A DNA stretch of 64,000 nt, from NCBI RefSeq assembly GCF_009733795.1, contig NZ_WNXX01000008.1:105519-169518 (forward strand), written 5' to 3'. Below, one piece after another: positions 45,762-53,789 of this stretch. The DNA comes from Actinotalea caeni (lineage in GTDB: Bacteria; Actinomycetota; Actinomycetes; Actinomycetales; Beutenbergiaceae). Position numbers and translations under genes: made by a program. The notes beneath the pieces are model-generated. The model did no database searches and was not told the origin of the DNA. It saw only the letters and a list, made by a program, of their open reading frames with translations. Numbering within the stretch: the first letter of the stretch is position 1; the number at the start of each line of letters is the position of its first letter.

Positions 45762-46970
45762 GTGCTCGCGCCCTACCGCAAGGTCCTCGCCGCCCCCGGC
45801 GCGCTGGCCTTCTCCTCGGCCGGCGCCCTCGCGCGGCTGCCGATGTCGATGGTCACGATCTCGATCGTGCTGCTGGTCGAGGCGGTCTACGGGTCCTACG
45901 CGCTCGCCGGCCAGGTCGCCGCCGTCTACACGGTGGCGCAGGCCGTGTGCGCGCCGCAGCTCGCGAAGCTGGTCGACCGGTACGGGCAGGCCCGGGTCAT
46001 GCGTCCCTCGCTCGTGGTCGCGATGGCGGGTCTCACCGGGGTCGCGGTCGCGGCGATGCTGCACGGGCCCAGCTGGCTGCTCTACCCGGCCGCCGCGATC
46101 GCGGGCGGCACAGTCGGCTCGATGGGAGCGCTCGTGCGCTCGCGGTGGAACACCGTCGTCGAAAGCCCGTCGCAGCTGCACACCGCGTACTCGCTGGAGT
46201 CGGCGATCGACGAGCTGGTCTTCGTCGTCGGCCCCGTGCTGGCGACGACGCTCGCGGCGTCGCTGTCGCCGGTCGCCGGGCTGCTGATCGCCATCCTGGC
46301 CGCCGCGGGCGGAGGCTTCTGGTTCCTCGCGCAGCGCGCGACCGAGCCGACGCCGTCCGGGCGGCTGACCGGCGGCGACCGCGGCTCGGTCATGCGCTCG
46401 CCGGGCATGGTGATCATCGCCGTGGTGTTCATCGCGATGGGCTCGATCTTCGGGTCGATCGACGTCTCGACCGTGGCCTTCGCCGAGGAGTCCGGCGCCG
46501 CCGGGCTCGCCGGCGTCGTGCTCGGCATCTTCGCGCTCGGGTCGCTGATCTCCGGTCTGCTCTACGGGGCCCGCGAGTTCACGATGGCGCCGTGGAAGCG
46601 GTTCGTCGTCAGCATCGTGCTGCTGGCCGTCGGGGTCTCGCTGCTGATCCTCGTCAGCTCGCTGTGGGTGCTGGCGGCCGCCGGGTTCGTGGCGGGCTTC
46701 GCCATCGCGCCGACGATCATCACCGGCAATGCGCTCGTGCAGCAGCTGGTCGCGCCGTCGCGGCTCACCGAGGGACTCACGTGGGTCGGCACCTCGATCG
46801 GCGTCGGGTTCGCGATCGGCAGCTCGGTGACCGGTTCGGTCGTCGACCTCCACGGCGGGCACGCCGGCTACGTCGTGACGATGGCGGCCGCCGGCGTCGC
46901 CGCCCTCATCGCGCTGAGCACCGCCACCGTGCTGCGCCGCGTGACCACCCAGCGCCGCCCCGTCGGCTGA
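45762..46970 (+). CDS. MFS transporter
   Basis: The 402-aa protein has twelve membrane segments and loop KLVDRYGQARVMRPSLV between segments 2 and 3. The sequence resembles the MFS_1 drug/sugar efflux group. GTG start, without a clear ribosome site. It is divergent from the GT4-like gene. The substrate is unknown. Confidence 0.83.
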   Translation: MLAPYRKVLAAPGALAFSSAGALARLPMSMVTISIVLLVEAVYGSYALAGQVAAVYTVAQAVCAPQLAKLVDRYGQARVMRPSLVVAMAGLTGVAVAAMLHGPSWLLYPAAAIAGGTVGSMGALVRSRWNTVVESPSQLHTAYSLESAIDELVFVVGPVLATTLAASLSPVAGLLIAILAAAGGGFWFLAQRATEPTPSGRLTGGDRGSVMRSPGMVIIAVVFIAMGSIFGSIDVSTVAFAEESGAAGLAGVVLGIFALGSLISGLLYGAREFTMAPWKRFVVSIVLLAVGVSLLILVSSLWVLAAAGFVAGFAIAPTIITGNALVQQLVAPSRLTEGLTWVGTSIGVGFAIGSSVTGSVVDLHGGHAGYVVTMAAAGVAALIALSTATVLRRVTTQRRPVG

Positions 46971-47063
46971 CCCTCACCGGCCGCGCGGGCAGCGCTCCCA
47001 TCGCCGCACGGGTGGTGCGCGCACGCGACCCCCTACGGTGGGTCGGACGAAGGAGGTGCCGCC

Positions 47064-47504
47064 GTGCACATCGGTCACTATCTCGGAGCCGCCATCGGCC
47101 CGCTGCTGATCATCGCCGGCCTCGTCGTCATCGGCGCGGTCGTCTCGGCGCGGGCGCAGGCCGGCCGCGGACGCCTGTGGGCAGGGCTCGGCGTGCTGAT
47201 CGTGGTGCAGCTGCTGCAGCTGGCCTGGATCTACCTGCTGCCCGAGATCGCCTACCGCACCATGTCGAGCCTGACGGCGCTCTCGACGGGCTACGGGATC
47301 CTCTCGGGGATCGGCTTCCTCCTGGGTGTCGGGCTGGTCGCCTCCGCCGCGGCTGCCGGGCGCCGGCCGATGGGTCACCTCGACCCGACCCAACCGGGCG
47401 CACCACCGCGGTACGACGGCGTCGGCTACCCGCCCGTGGGTGGCACGCCCGAGCAGCCGCCGCAGCCCGGCACCTCGCCCTACGAGGCTCCGCCGCCGCG
47501 CTGA
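47064..47504 (+). CDS. small membrane protein with Pro-rich tail
   Basis: The 146-aa protein has three hydrophobic segments (residues 10-30, 42-62, 77-98), then a Pro/Gly-rich cytoplasmic tail (PPRYDGVGYPPVGGTPEQPPQ). An AGGAGGT site lies 6 nt before the GTG. I do not recognise the family. The gene stands between an MFS transporter and a patatin gene on the same strand. Confidence 0.7.
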   Translation: MHIGHYLGAAIGPLLIIAGLVVIGAVVSARAQAGRGRLWAGLGVLIVVQLLQLAWIYLLPEIAYRTMSSLTALSTGYGILSGIGFLLGVGLVASAAAAGRRPMGHLDPTQPGAPPRYDGVGYPPVGGTPEQPPQPGTSPYEAPPPR

Positions 47505-47537
47505 CGGCGACCGCTCGACCGCCGACGCCCCGCTGCC

Positions 47538-47543
47538 TACCCT
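47538..47543 (+). promoter_or_regulatory. -10 element TACCCT, leaderless start
   Basis: The TANNNT box ends 7 nt before the ATG at 47551. Confidence 0.45.
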
Positions 47544-47550
47544 TGGCGGG

Positions 47551-48972
47551 ATGAACGAGCTGGCGCAGTGGCTGCGCGACGTCCCCTTCCTGCGCGGGCG
47601 CACCAGCGGCGGCGGCCGGCCGCGGCGCGACTCGCGGGACGTCGTCGGGCTCGTGCTCAGCGGCGGCGGCGCCCGCTCGAGCTTTCAGGTGGGCGCGCTG
47701 CGCTACCTCTACGACGAGGTCGGGATCACGCCGTCGGTCATGACGGGGACCTCGGCGGGCTCGATCCTCGCCAGCGTGCTGGCGCAGCGCGGCGACCACG
47801 AGGGGCAGCGCGCAGCGCTGGCCGAGCTCGAGCGGATCTGGCTCGGCATGACCGACAGCTCGGACATGTTCACGCCCTACCCGTGGTTCGCGCGGCTGCG
47901 CGCGCACATGCCGACGTGGCGCAAGGTGCTGACGCTGCGCGCGCGCAACGGCCGTCACGGCGACGAGGAGCACGCGCCGGGCTGGAGCCCCAGCACGGTG
48001 TGGGAGGCGCTCGGCACGCTCGTGCAGGCCGTCGGAACCAGCACCGACCTGCAGACGATCGTGCGCGGCCCCACCGAGGAGCGCGCGGCGTTCACCCCGG
48101 GCCCGATCGTCGACCGGCTGCTCGAGCCGCACGTGTTCGACCCCGCCAGGCTGGCCTCGTCGCCGGTCACGCTGCGGATCGCCGTCGTCGGGCTCGAGAG
48201 CGGCGACCTGCGCTACGTCACCAACACCGGCGCCTTCCGCGACCGCGAGGACCGGCCGCTGCCCGGGCCCGAGGTGGACGTCGTCGAGGCGATCCGCGCC
48301 TCGTGCGCGATCCCCGGCGTGTTCCCGCCGGTTCCGCTCGGGTCGGAGCTCTACGTCGACGGCGGGGTCCGGGAGAACCTGCCGGTCCAGGTCGCGATCG
48401 ACCACCTCGGCGTCACCCGCTGCTACGCGGTCATCGCCTCGCCCTCCGGGGTACCGCCGCGCGAGTCGTTCGCCGACGCGGACATGTTCGACATCATCAT
48501 GCGCAGCGCGAGCGGGATCATGTCCGACGAGCTGCTGCGCGACGAGGTCGCGTTCGCGCACCGGCACGGCGTCACCGTCATCGCGCCCACGGTCGACGTG
48601 CACGACCTCGCCACGATCGACCCGGGCCTGATCTCGATCGCCGTGGACTACGGCTGGCTGCGCGCGCACGACGTCGTCACCGGCGCCTCGCCGCAGCGCC
48701 GCGCGCTCACCGACGAGATCATCCGCACCCGCCGCCGTGCGTGGGAGGCGGAGGAGGCGGTCTACGCGCCCACGCCGCTGGAGCCCGCGACCACAGGCAT
48801 CGGTGCCGCCGTCCAGCCCGCCGCGGACCGCGACCGCGTCGTCGCCGTCAAAAACGAGCTGCGCGAGCTGCTCGGGCAGCTGCCGGCCGGGGAGCTGCCC
48901 GGCCACGCGGAGAGCTGGTGGCGCGGCTGGGAGCGGCACGCGTTCACGATCGACGACGCGCCGCCGCTCTGA
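47551..48972 (+). CDS. patatin-like phospholipase
   Basis: The 473-aa protein has the oxyanion loop VLSGGGARSSFQVGALRYL, nucleophile elbow MTGTSAGSILA (Ser in GTSAG) and catalytic Asp in YVDGGVRENLP, the Ser-Asp dyad of patatins. A C-terminal 100-residue region after the catalytic domain (YAPTPLEPATTGIGAA...) is family-variable. No signal peptide is seen. It likely hydrolyses membrane lipid acyl esters. Confidence 0.88.
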   Translation: MNELAQWLRDVPFLRGRTSGGGRPRRDSRDVVGLVLSGGGARSSFQVGALRYLYDEVGITPSVMTGTSAGSILASVLAQRGDHEGQRAALAELERIWLGMTDSSDMFTPYPWFARLRAHMPTWRKVLTLRARNGRHGDEEHAPGWSPSTVWEALGTLVQAVGTSTDLQTIVRGPTEERAAFTPGPIVDRLLEPHVFDPARLASSPVTLRIAVVGLESGDLRYVTNTGAFRDREDRPLPGPEVDVVEAIRASCAIPGVFPPVPLGSELYVDGGVRENLPVQVAIDHLGVTRCYAVIASPSGVPPRESFADADMFDIIMRSASGIMSDELLRDEVAFAHRHGVTVIAPTVDVHDLATIDPGLISIAVDYGWLRAHDVVTGASPQRRALTDEIIRTRRRAWEAEEAVYAPTPLEPATTGIGAAVQPAADRDRVVAVKNELRELLGQLPAGELPGHAESWWRGWERHAFTIDDAPPL

Positions 48973-48987
48973 GCCGCCCGGCGCACC

Positions 48988-49254
48988 TCACGTGCGCGCC
49001 CACCGCAGCGCCGCGACCACCCGTCGGTTGGTCGTGCGGTCGCGGTCGTCGCGGCCGAGCGTGCCGAAGACGTTCGTCACGTGCGTCTCGACCGTCTTGA
49101 GGCTGACTCCCAGCGACGCCGCGATCCCGTCGTTCGACAGCCCGCTCGCCAGCAGCTCCAGCACCCGCTGCTCACCGTGCGTGAGCGTCGTGCCGGTCGC
49201 ACCGTGCGGCCCGTCACCCGCCTCGTCTACGCCGACGCGTTCGACCTCTGAGCC
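48988..49254 (-). pseudogene. LuxR-type HTH remnant of a response regulator
   Basis: On the minus strand an open stretch encodes LTHGEQRVLELLASGLSNDG and IAASLGVSLKTVETHVTNVF, the complete GerE/LuxR DNA-binding helix-turn-helix, ending in a normal stop at 48988. Upstream the frame runs into the end of the GNAT gene with no ATG or GTG before the HTH and no receiver domain. It is the C-terminal leftover of a NarL/LuxR regulator, probably truncated by a deletion. It is too degraded to be expressed from its own start. Confidence 0.7.
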
Positions 49255-49261
49255 CGAGCGG

Positions 49262-49906
49262 TCAGTCCAGCCCGATCAGCCGACGCACCGGCTCGATGCC
49301 CTCGACCTCGATCGGCTCGCCCCGCACGAACGTCTCCGGCGTGAGCCGCAGCGCGAGGTGCTCGGCCATCTCGTCCTTGCGCCGCTTCCGCGTGACGCCG
49401 TTGTCGACGTAGCCGACCTTGCGGCTGACGGCGATCGACGCCGGGTTGTCGAGGAACGCGCCCGAGGTGACCTCGACGGCGTCGAGGTGGTCGAAGGCGA
49501 GCGCGCAGATCGCCTGCCGCATCCGGGTGCCGATGCCGCGGCCCTGGTGCGCCATGCCGAGCCAGGAGCCGGTCTCACCGGTGCGGGTGACGAGGTAGTC
49601 CTGGGTGGAGATCCCCTGCGAACCCACCAGCTCGCCGTCGACCCAGACGCCGAGGTCGAGGCTCCACGACTCGGGCGAGAACCGCGCCCGGACACCCCAG
49701 TGGAACTGCGCCACCTGGCGCGGCAGGTCCTCGGCCGGGGCCTCGGTCCACGGGTGGTAGAAGGGCATCCGGTCGGGCGGGTGGACACCCCGCACGGCCA
49801 GCTCGCCGAGGGCGACGAGGTCGTCGTCGGTCAGTCCGCGCAGCTCGAGGTCGCCCGCACGGACCCGCAGCCCGAGCGGGGGGAAGAGGTCGCTGGTCGT
49901 GGCCAT
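49262..49906 (-). CDS. GNAT-family N-acetyltransferase
   Basis: The 214-aa protein has the acetyl-CoA pyrophosphate loop in GMAHQGRGIGTRMRQAI and strand FLDNPASIAVSRKVGY, typical of RimJ/RimL-like GNATs. The N-terminal LELRGLTDDDLVALGELAV fits. ATG 49906 is preferred to the longer frame, because MATTSDLFPPLGLRV is a normal start. Substrate unknown (protein N-terminus or small amine). Confidence 0.86.
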   Translation of the reverse strand: MATTSDLFPPLGLRVRAGDLELRGLTDDDLVALGELAVRGVHPPDRMPFYHPWTEAPAEDLPRQVAQFHWGVRARFSPESWSLDLGVWVDGELVGSQGISTQDYLVTRTGETGSWLGMAHQGRGIGTRMRQAICALAFDHLDAVEVTSGAFLDNPASIAVSRKVGYVDNGVTRKRRKDEMAEHLALRLTPETFVRGEPIEVEGIEPVRRLIGLD

Positions 49907-49959
49907 CGTCGGAGTCTGGCAAAGGCCGCCGGGCGCACCCAAGCCGTTTCCACGGCCGG

Positions 49960-49965
49960 TAGCGT
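49960..49965 (+). promoter_or_regulatory. -10 element TAGCGT, leaderless start
   Basis: The TANNNT box ends 6 nt before the GTG at 49972. Confidence 0.45.
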
Positions 49966-49971
49966 GCGCGG

Positions 49972-50340
49972 GTGCCCTCCGACGACCCCGGCCCGCTGCA
50001 GCACCTGGCGCTCGCACGCGACTGGGAGGCCGCGCTGGCACGTGGCGTCTACGAGGTCTCGACGCGCGGCCGCACGCTCGCCGAGGAGGGTTTCGTCCAT
50101 CTCTGCCTGCCGCACCAGCTGGCCGGCGTCGCGGCACGGTTCTACGCCGACGTCACCGAGCCGCTGGTCCGGCTGACGATCGACGCAGGCCTGCTCGCCG
50201 CGCCCGTGCGGCTCGAGCCCGGCGACCCGTCCGACCCGAGCAGCGAGCTGTTCCCGCACCTGTACGGCCCGCTGCCCGTGGCCGCCGTCACCGCCGTCGA
50301 CCGTGTCCGGGTGGAGGGCGGCCGGCTCGTCGTGGGCTGA
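49972..50340 (+). CDS. DUF952 family protein
   Basis: The 122-aa protein has the DUF952 signature: HLALARDWEAALARGVYEV, LAEEGFVHLCLPHQL, FYADVTEPLVRLTID and FPHLYGPLPVAAV. Small ADP-ribosyl-like fold proteins of unknown role; some are seen near glutathione transferases. GTG start, leaderless. No partner gene is obvious. Confidence 0.85.
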   Translation: MPSDDPGPLQHLALARDWEAALARGVYEVSTRGRTLAEEGFVHLCLPHQLAGVAARFYADVTEPLVRLTIDAGLLAAPVRLEPGDPSDPSSELFPHLYGPLPVAAVTAVDRVRVEGGRLVVG

Positions 50341-50741
50341 GCGCCCACGGCTCTCGCCACCACGGCAGGCGGTCGGCGTGGCCGCGGCGCCGACCCGTCG
50401 CTCGGTGCCCTCCGGCCGCCTGTGAGCGTCCGGACCGCCGTCGAGGGTCCGGTGTGCGCCGGCTCGGTGCAGACGCCGCGGCGGCTGGGCGGCCGAGCGC
50501 CAGGCGCGGGGCCGGTCGTCACGACGCTGTGACGGCGACCTCGCACCTGCCCCCTGGCTCGGCGGGCGGGAGACCCGCCCACATGCCCGGATCGTGGCAC
50601 GGTTCGTGGCGCCCGGGAAGCACGATCAGGTCACGATCCGATCGCGACCGTCCGTGCGCGTGTCAGCGCACGGCGGCGCACGACGGCAGGCGGCGGCAGA
50701 CGCCGGCACTGCGCGGGACGCCGTCGCGGGTGCGGCGGGCG
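50341..50741. other. 401-bp spacer without a convincing gene
   Basis: The spacer contains a short hairpin (GGCGGG-loop-CCCGCC near 50560-50580), the palindromic ATCGTGGCACGGTTCGTGGC stretch near 50592, which echoes the element at 40083, and repeated CACGATC words near 50620. Open frames here lack codon bias and homology. Confidence 0.5.
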
Positions 50742-51041
50742 TCAGCGCGGCTGGTAGGTGAGGCAGTCCGCGAGGTCGGCGCCGGCACCGACCCGCACCG
50801 CGGTCGCGGTGCAGGTGAGGTGCTCGTTGTGGACGCAGTCGGCGCGCTGGCAGGCCCCGACGCTCGCGAGCACGGTGTCGAGGCCGCCCTTGACGTTGAG
50901 CGGGATGAAGGTCGCGCACCTGGCCTCGGACCCTTCCCCGCTGATCGTCACGGCGCCCGCGTGGCAGTGCGAGTGGTCGTTGTAGGAGCAGCCGGCGACG
51001 GTGCACTCCGACACCTGGGGCAGCTCGGCGAGAGTGGCCAC
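50742..51041 (-). CDS. DUF1540 protein with two Cys-rich repeats
   Basis: The 99-aa protein has two DUF1540 units, CTVAGCSYNDHSHCHAGAVTI and CQRADCVHNEHLTCTATAVRV, each with Cys-x3-4-Cys-x6-8-Cys spacing, plus further Cys (CATF, CLTY), suggesting metal binding. GTG start; a TATTCT box at 51077-51082 (minus strand) is the likely -10. Cytoplasmic, function unknown. It is divergent from the ion-channel gene across an AT-richer spacer. Confidence 0.85.
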   Translation of the reverse strand: MATLAELPQVSECTVAGCSYNDHSHCHAGAVTISGEGSEARCATFIPLNVKGGLDTVLASVGACQRADCVHNEHLTCTATAVRVGAGADLADCLTYQPR

Positions 51042-51088
51042 GATCGTCTCCGTTCGTGCGGTGTTCGGTGGTGCACAGAATAGGCCTG

Positions 51089-51187
51089 CATTTCACGGAA
51101 GGAAAGGCCGGCCGCGCATTTTTCGATAACACACCGTGCACATTTCGGAAATGCTCGCGGAATTGATCATCGTCGTCTTTCCGAATG
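51089..51187. promoter_or_regulatory. three CATTTC-GGAAATG-like motifs in the DUF1540/channel spacer
   Basis: The perfect 13-bp palindrome CATTTCGGAAATG lies at 51141-51153, and related sites at 51089-51100 (CATTTCACGGAA) and 51177-51187 (CTTTCCGAATG). The spacer is richer in A/T than the rest of the window. The three motifs may be operator sites for one factor controlling both genes. Confidence 0.45.
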
Positions 51188-51311
51188 CCGCTCGAACGCC
51201 GGACGGGCGCCGTCGACGTCTCCGCATGGGCACCCCTGCACTTGCCGTGAGGTGCCCTGCGCCGCGACCCTTGCGCGCAGCCCCAGCCACGGCCCCGCCA
51301 GGAGACCACGC

Positions 51312-52223
51312 ATGACCATGACCGACGACCCGGCCGCCAACACGACGGCGCAGGACGCGCCTGCCGCGCCCCGACGGGCTCGCTGGTACACGCGCGACGC
51401 GCTGGGCCGGTGGATCGAGTCGGCGCGCGTGCAGCACGCGATCGTCGCCGTCATCGTCCTCAACGCGGCGACGCTGGGCTTCGAGACCTCCGACGCCGTC
51501 ATGGCGCGGTACGGCGACGTGCTGCACGCCGTCGACCACGTCTGCCTCGGGATCTTCGTCGCCGAGCTGCTGGTCAAGCTCTACGCGTTCCGGTGGTCGT
51601 TCTTCCGCAGCAGCTGGAACGTGTTCGACCTGCTGGTGGTCGGGATCGCGCTGGTGCCGGGCTCGGGCGCCTTCGGTGTGCTGCGGTCGCTGCGCGTGCT
51701 GCGGGTGCTGCGCCTGGTCTCGATCGTGCCGCAGCTGCGCCGGGTGGTGGAGGCGCTGGTCAAGGCGATCCCAGGCATCCTGTCGATCGGGGCGCTGCTG
51801 GTGCTGCTGTTCTACGTGAGCGCCGTGATGGCGACGATGCTGTTCAAGGACACCCACCCGGCGGAGTTCGGGTCGATCTCCAGCTCGCTGCTCACCCTCT
51901 TCCAGGTGATGACGCTGGACAGCTGGACCGCGCTGGTGCGGAGCATGCTCGACACCCACCCGTGGGCGCCGGTGTTCTTCGTGCCCTACATCCTGCTCAG
52001 CGCCTTCACGGTGCTGAACCTCTTCATCGCGGTCATCGTCGACGCGATGCAGCACCTGCGCGACGACGACGCTGCCGACACGATCGGCTCGTCCGACGCT
52101 GCCGACGACACGCCCGCCGACGCCGTCGGCGCGGCGCAGCCGGACGACGTCGTCGCCGCCGAGCTGCAGGCGCTGCGCGCGCAGGTGGCCGAGCTGAGCG
52201 AGCTCATCCGCGCCCGCGGCTGA
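51312..52223 (+). CDS. BacNav/NaChBac-type voltage-gated ion channel with TLDSW filter
   Basis: The 303-aa single-domain channel has six transmembrane helices. S1 is about 41-60, S2 70-92, S3 103-120. S4 has Arg125, 128, 131 and 134 in LRSLRVLRVLRLV, S5 is about 152-176, the pore helix and filter TLFQVMTLDSWTALVRSM is at 196-213, and S6 222-250. The C-terminus ends in heptads ELQALRAQVAELSELI, the tetramerising coiled coil. The filter of known BacNav channels is TLESW; here Glu is replaced by Asp203. GGAG site 8 nt upstream of ATG. Likely a tetrameric cation channel of the plasma membrane; ion selectivity is uncertain because of this change. Confidence 0.9.
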   Translation: MTMTDDPAANTTAQDAPAAPRRARWYTRDALGRWIESARVQHAIVAVIVLNAATLGFETSDAVMARYGDVLHAVDHVCLGIFVAELLVKLYAFRWSFFRSSWNVFDLLVVGIALVPGSGAFGVLRSLRVLRVLRLVSIVPQLRRVVEALVKAIPGILSIGALLVLLFYVSAVMATMLFKDTHPAEFGSISSSLLTLFQVMTLDSWTALVRSMLDTHPWAPVFFVPYILLSAFTVLNLFIAVIVDAMQHLRDDDAADTIGSSDAADDTPADAVGAAQPDDVVAAELQALRAQVAELSELIRARG

Positions 52224-52246
52224 GACCGCGGTGGCACCATCGAAGG

Positions 52247-52642
52247 ATGGTGCTGCCCCGGTGGCTGGCGCGCGCGAACCGCGCGGTCACCAATCCGCTG
52301 CTGCGGTCGCTGGTGGGCGTGGGCTGGATGGCCGAGCTCGAGCACACGGGGCGCTCGTCGAATCGCCGCTACCGCACCGTGCTCATGGTGTTCGGCCGGG
52401 GCGACGCCGTCACGGTGGCCCTCACCTACGGACCCGGGGTCGACTGGCTGAAGAACCTCCGCGCCGCCGGCGGCGGCCGGCTGCGGCTCGGTCGCGAGCT
52501 GCTCGCCCTCGGCCCGCCCCGCACCCTCACCACCGCCGAGGGTCTCGCGCGCATGCCGCTCCCGGTGCGGTGGTTCCTGCCCGTGGTCGGCGTCGAGGAC
52601 TTCGTCGAGCTGCCCGTGCTCACCAGGCGCCCCCGCCGCTGA
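52247..52642 (+). CDS. nitroreductase/deazaflavin-dependent oxidoreductase family protein (DUF385)
   Basis: The 131-aa split-barrel protein has ELEHTGRSSNRRYRTVLMVF, VALTYGPGVDWLKNLRAAGGGRLRLG and FVELPVLTRRPRR, typical of the Ddn-like F420-binding family. It may use F420 to reduce small molecules; several relatives are uncharacterised. ATG at 52247 follows the channel stop by 23 nt, so cotranscription with the channel is possible. Confidence 0.82.
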   Translation: MVLPRWLARANRAVTNPLLRSLVGVGWMAELEHTGRSSNRRYRTVLMVFGRGDAVTVALTYGPGVDWLKNLRAAGGGRLRLGRELLALGPPRTLTTAEGLARMPLPVRWFLPVVGVEDFVELPVLTRRPRR

Positions 52643-52721
52643 CGACACCCCCACCCCGCCCGCCCCCGGCCCGCCCACCCCGCCCCCCCGGCCCACCCCG
52701 CCCCCCGGCCCACCCCGCCGC
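52643..52721. repeat. C-rich low-complexity tract
   Basis: About 80 bp consists mostly of CCCACCCCGCCC-type words with very few A or T. It lies between the DUF385 stop and repeat copy E and codes for nothing recognisable. Confidence 0.7.
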
Positions 52722-52789
52722 CGAGTTCGTGCCTGGGCGTCGAGTTCGCGCCGTGCACGACCCGAACTCGGCGGGAAGGCCCGAACTCG
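52722..52789. repeat. 68-bp nested palindrome, copy E
   Basis: Outer arms CGAGTTCGTGC (52722-52732) and GCCCGAACTCG (52779-52789) pair with one mismatch and gap 46. Inner arms CGAGTTCG (52741-52748) and CGAACTCG (52763-52770) are perfect with gap 14. The centre GTGCAC is palindromic. It precedes the pyrimidine operon by 137 bp. Confidence 0.83.
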
Positions 52790-52847
52790 GCGAGTCCGGG
52801 TCGGGACCGCGCCCTCCGCGATGGTCACGACTCAGTCACGTCTTCTT

Positions 52848-52906
52848 CCAGAAACCGAACGGAAATCTGGTCGCAGCAGCATGATGGACGGATCCCTACC
52901 GATCCG
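52848..52906. promoter_or_regulatory. two dyads upstream of the pyrimidine/beta-alanine operon
   Basis: Dyad 1: CCAGA-aa-CCG-aa-CGG-aaa-TCTGG (52848-52870), a nested inverted repeat. Dyad 2: CGGATC-CCTACC-GATCCG (52889-52906). Both lie within 80 bp of the first start codon in a spacer less GC-rich than average. They are candidate operators; the MocR regulator at the operon end is one possible binder. Confidence 0.5.
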
Positions 52907-52913
52907 ATGACGT

Positions 52914-52919
52914 GGAGGT
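52914..52919 (+). promoter_or_regulatory. GGAGGT ribosome site that fixes a TTG start
   Basis: A strong Shine-Dalgarno lies 6 nt before TTG 52926. No ATG or GTG in frame is nearby, so TTG is the start of the ureidopropionase gene. Confidence 0.75.
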
Positions 52920-52925
52920 AACCCC

Positions 52926-53774
52926 TTGGCCACCGTGCGAGCCGCGATCACGCAGACCACCTGGACCGGCGACAAGGAGTCGATGCTCGACAAGCACGAG
53001 CAGTTCGCGCGGGACGCCGCCGCCCAAGGGGCGCAGGTCGTCTGCTTCCAGGAGCTCTTCTACGGGCCCTACTTCGGGATCACCCAGGACAAGAAGTACT
53101 ACCGCTACGCCGAGCCGGCCGACGGCCCGATCGTGCAGCGCTTCGCCGACCTCGCCAAGGAGCTCGGCATCGTCACCGTCCTGCCGATCTACGAGGAGGC
53201 CCAGACCGGCGTCTACTACAACACCGCCGTCCTGGTCGACGCCGACGGCACGATCCTCGGCAAGTACCGCAAGAACCACATCCCGAACCTCGAGAAGTTC
53301 TGGGAGAAGTTCTACTTCCGGCCCGGCAACCTCGGCTACCCGGTGTTCGACACCGCGGTCGGCAAGGTCGGCCTCTACATCTGCTACGACCGGCACTTCC
53401 CCGAGGGCTGGCGCGAGCTCGGCCTCAACGGCGCCCACATGGTGTTCAACCCCAACGCGACCAAGCCGGGCCTGTCCAACCGGCTGTGGGAGGTCGAGGG
53501 CCCGTGCGCGGCGGTCGCCAACGGCTACTTCGTGCTGCAGCCCAACCGGGTGGGGCGCGAGGACAACGAGTACGGCGAGGAGGCCGTCACCTTCTACGGC
53601 ACCAGCCAGGTGATCGACCCCCGCGGCAACATCGTCGGCGACCTCGGCTCCTCCGAGCACGAGGAGGTGCTGGTGCGCGACCTCGACATGGACATGGTCC
53701 AGCAGATGCGCGACGACTGGCAGTTCTACCGGGACCGCCGTCCCGAGACCTACACCTCGATCCCGCAGGCCTGA
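52926..53774 (+). CDS. pydC: beta-ureidopropionase / N-carbamoyl amidohydrolase (nitrilase superfamily)
   Basis: The 282-aa enzyme hydrolyses N-carbamoyl-beta-alanine to beta-alanine, CO2 and ammonia. The nitrilase triad is visible: Glu43 in CFQELFYGPYF, Lys116 in GKYRKNHIP and Cys153 in YICYDRHFPE. QDKKYYRYAE and LQPNRVGREDNEYG are typical of the beta-ureidopropionase branch. It is the first gene of an operon that runs to the semialdehyde dehydrogenase; TTG start. Confidence 0.9.
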   Translation: MATVRAAITQTTWTGDKESMLDKHEQFARDAAAQGAQVVCFQELFYGPYFGITQDKKYYRYAEPADGPIVQRFADLAKELGIVTVLPIYEEAQTGVYYNTAVLVDADGTILGKYRKNHIPNLEKFWEKFYFRPGNLGYPVFDTAVGKVGLYICYDRHFPEGWRELGLNGAHMVFNPNATKPGLSNRLWEVEGPCAAVANGYFVLQPNRVGREDNEYGEEAVTFYGTSQVIDPRGNIVGDLGSSEHEEVLVRDLDMDMVQQMRDDWQFYRDRRPETYTSIPQA

Positions 53775-53789
53775 GAGGAGGAGCGTCGC

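Noticed and set aside
52643..52721. Pro-rich coding tail after the DUF385 gene
   Set aside because: The DUF385 frame has a normal stop at 52642 and the tract is a C-rich low-complexity run.
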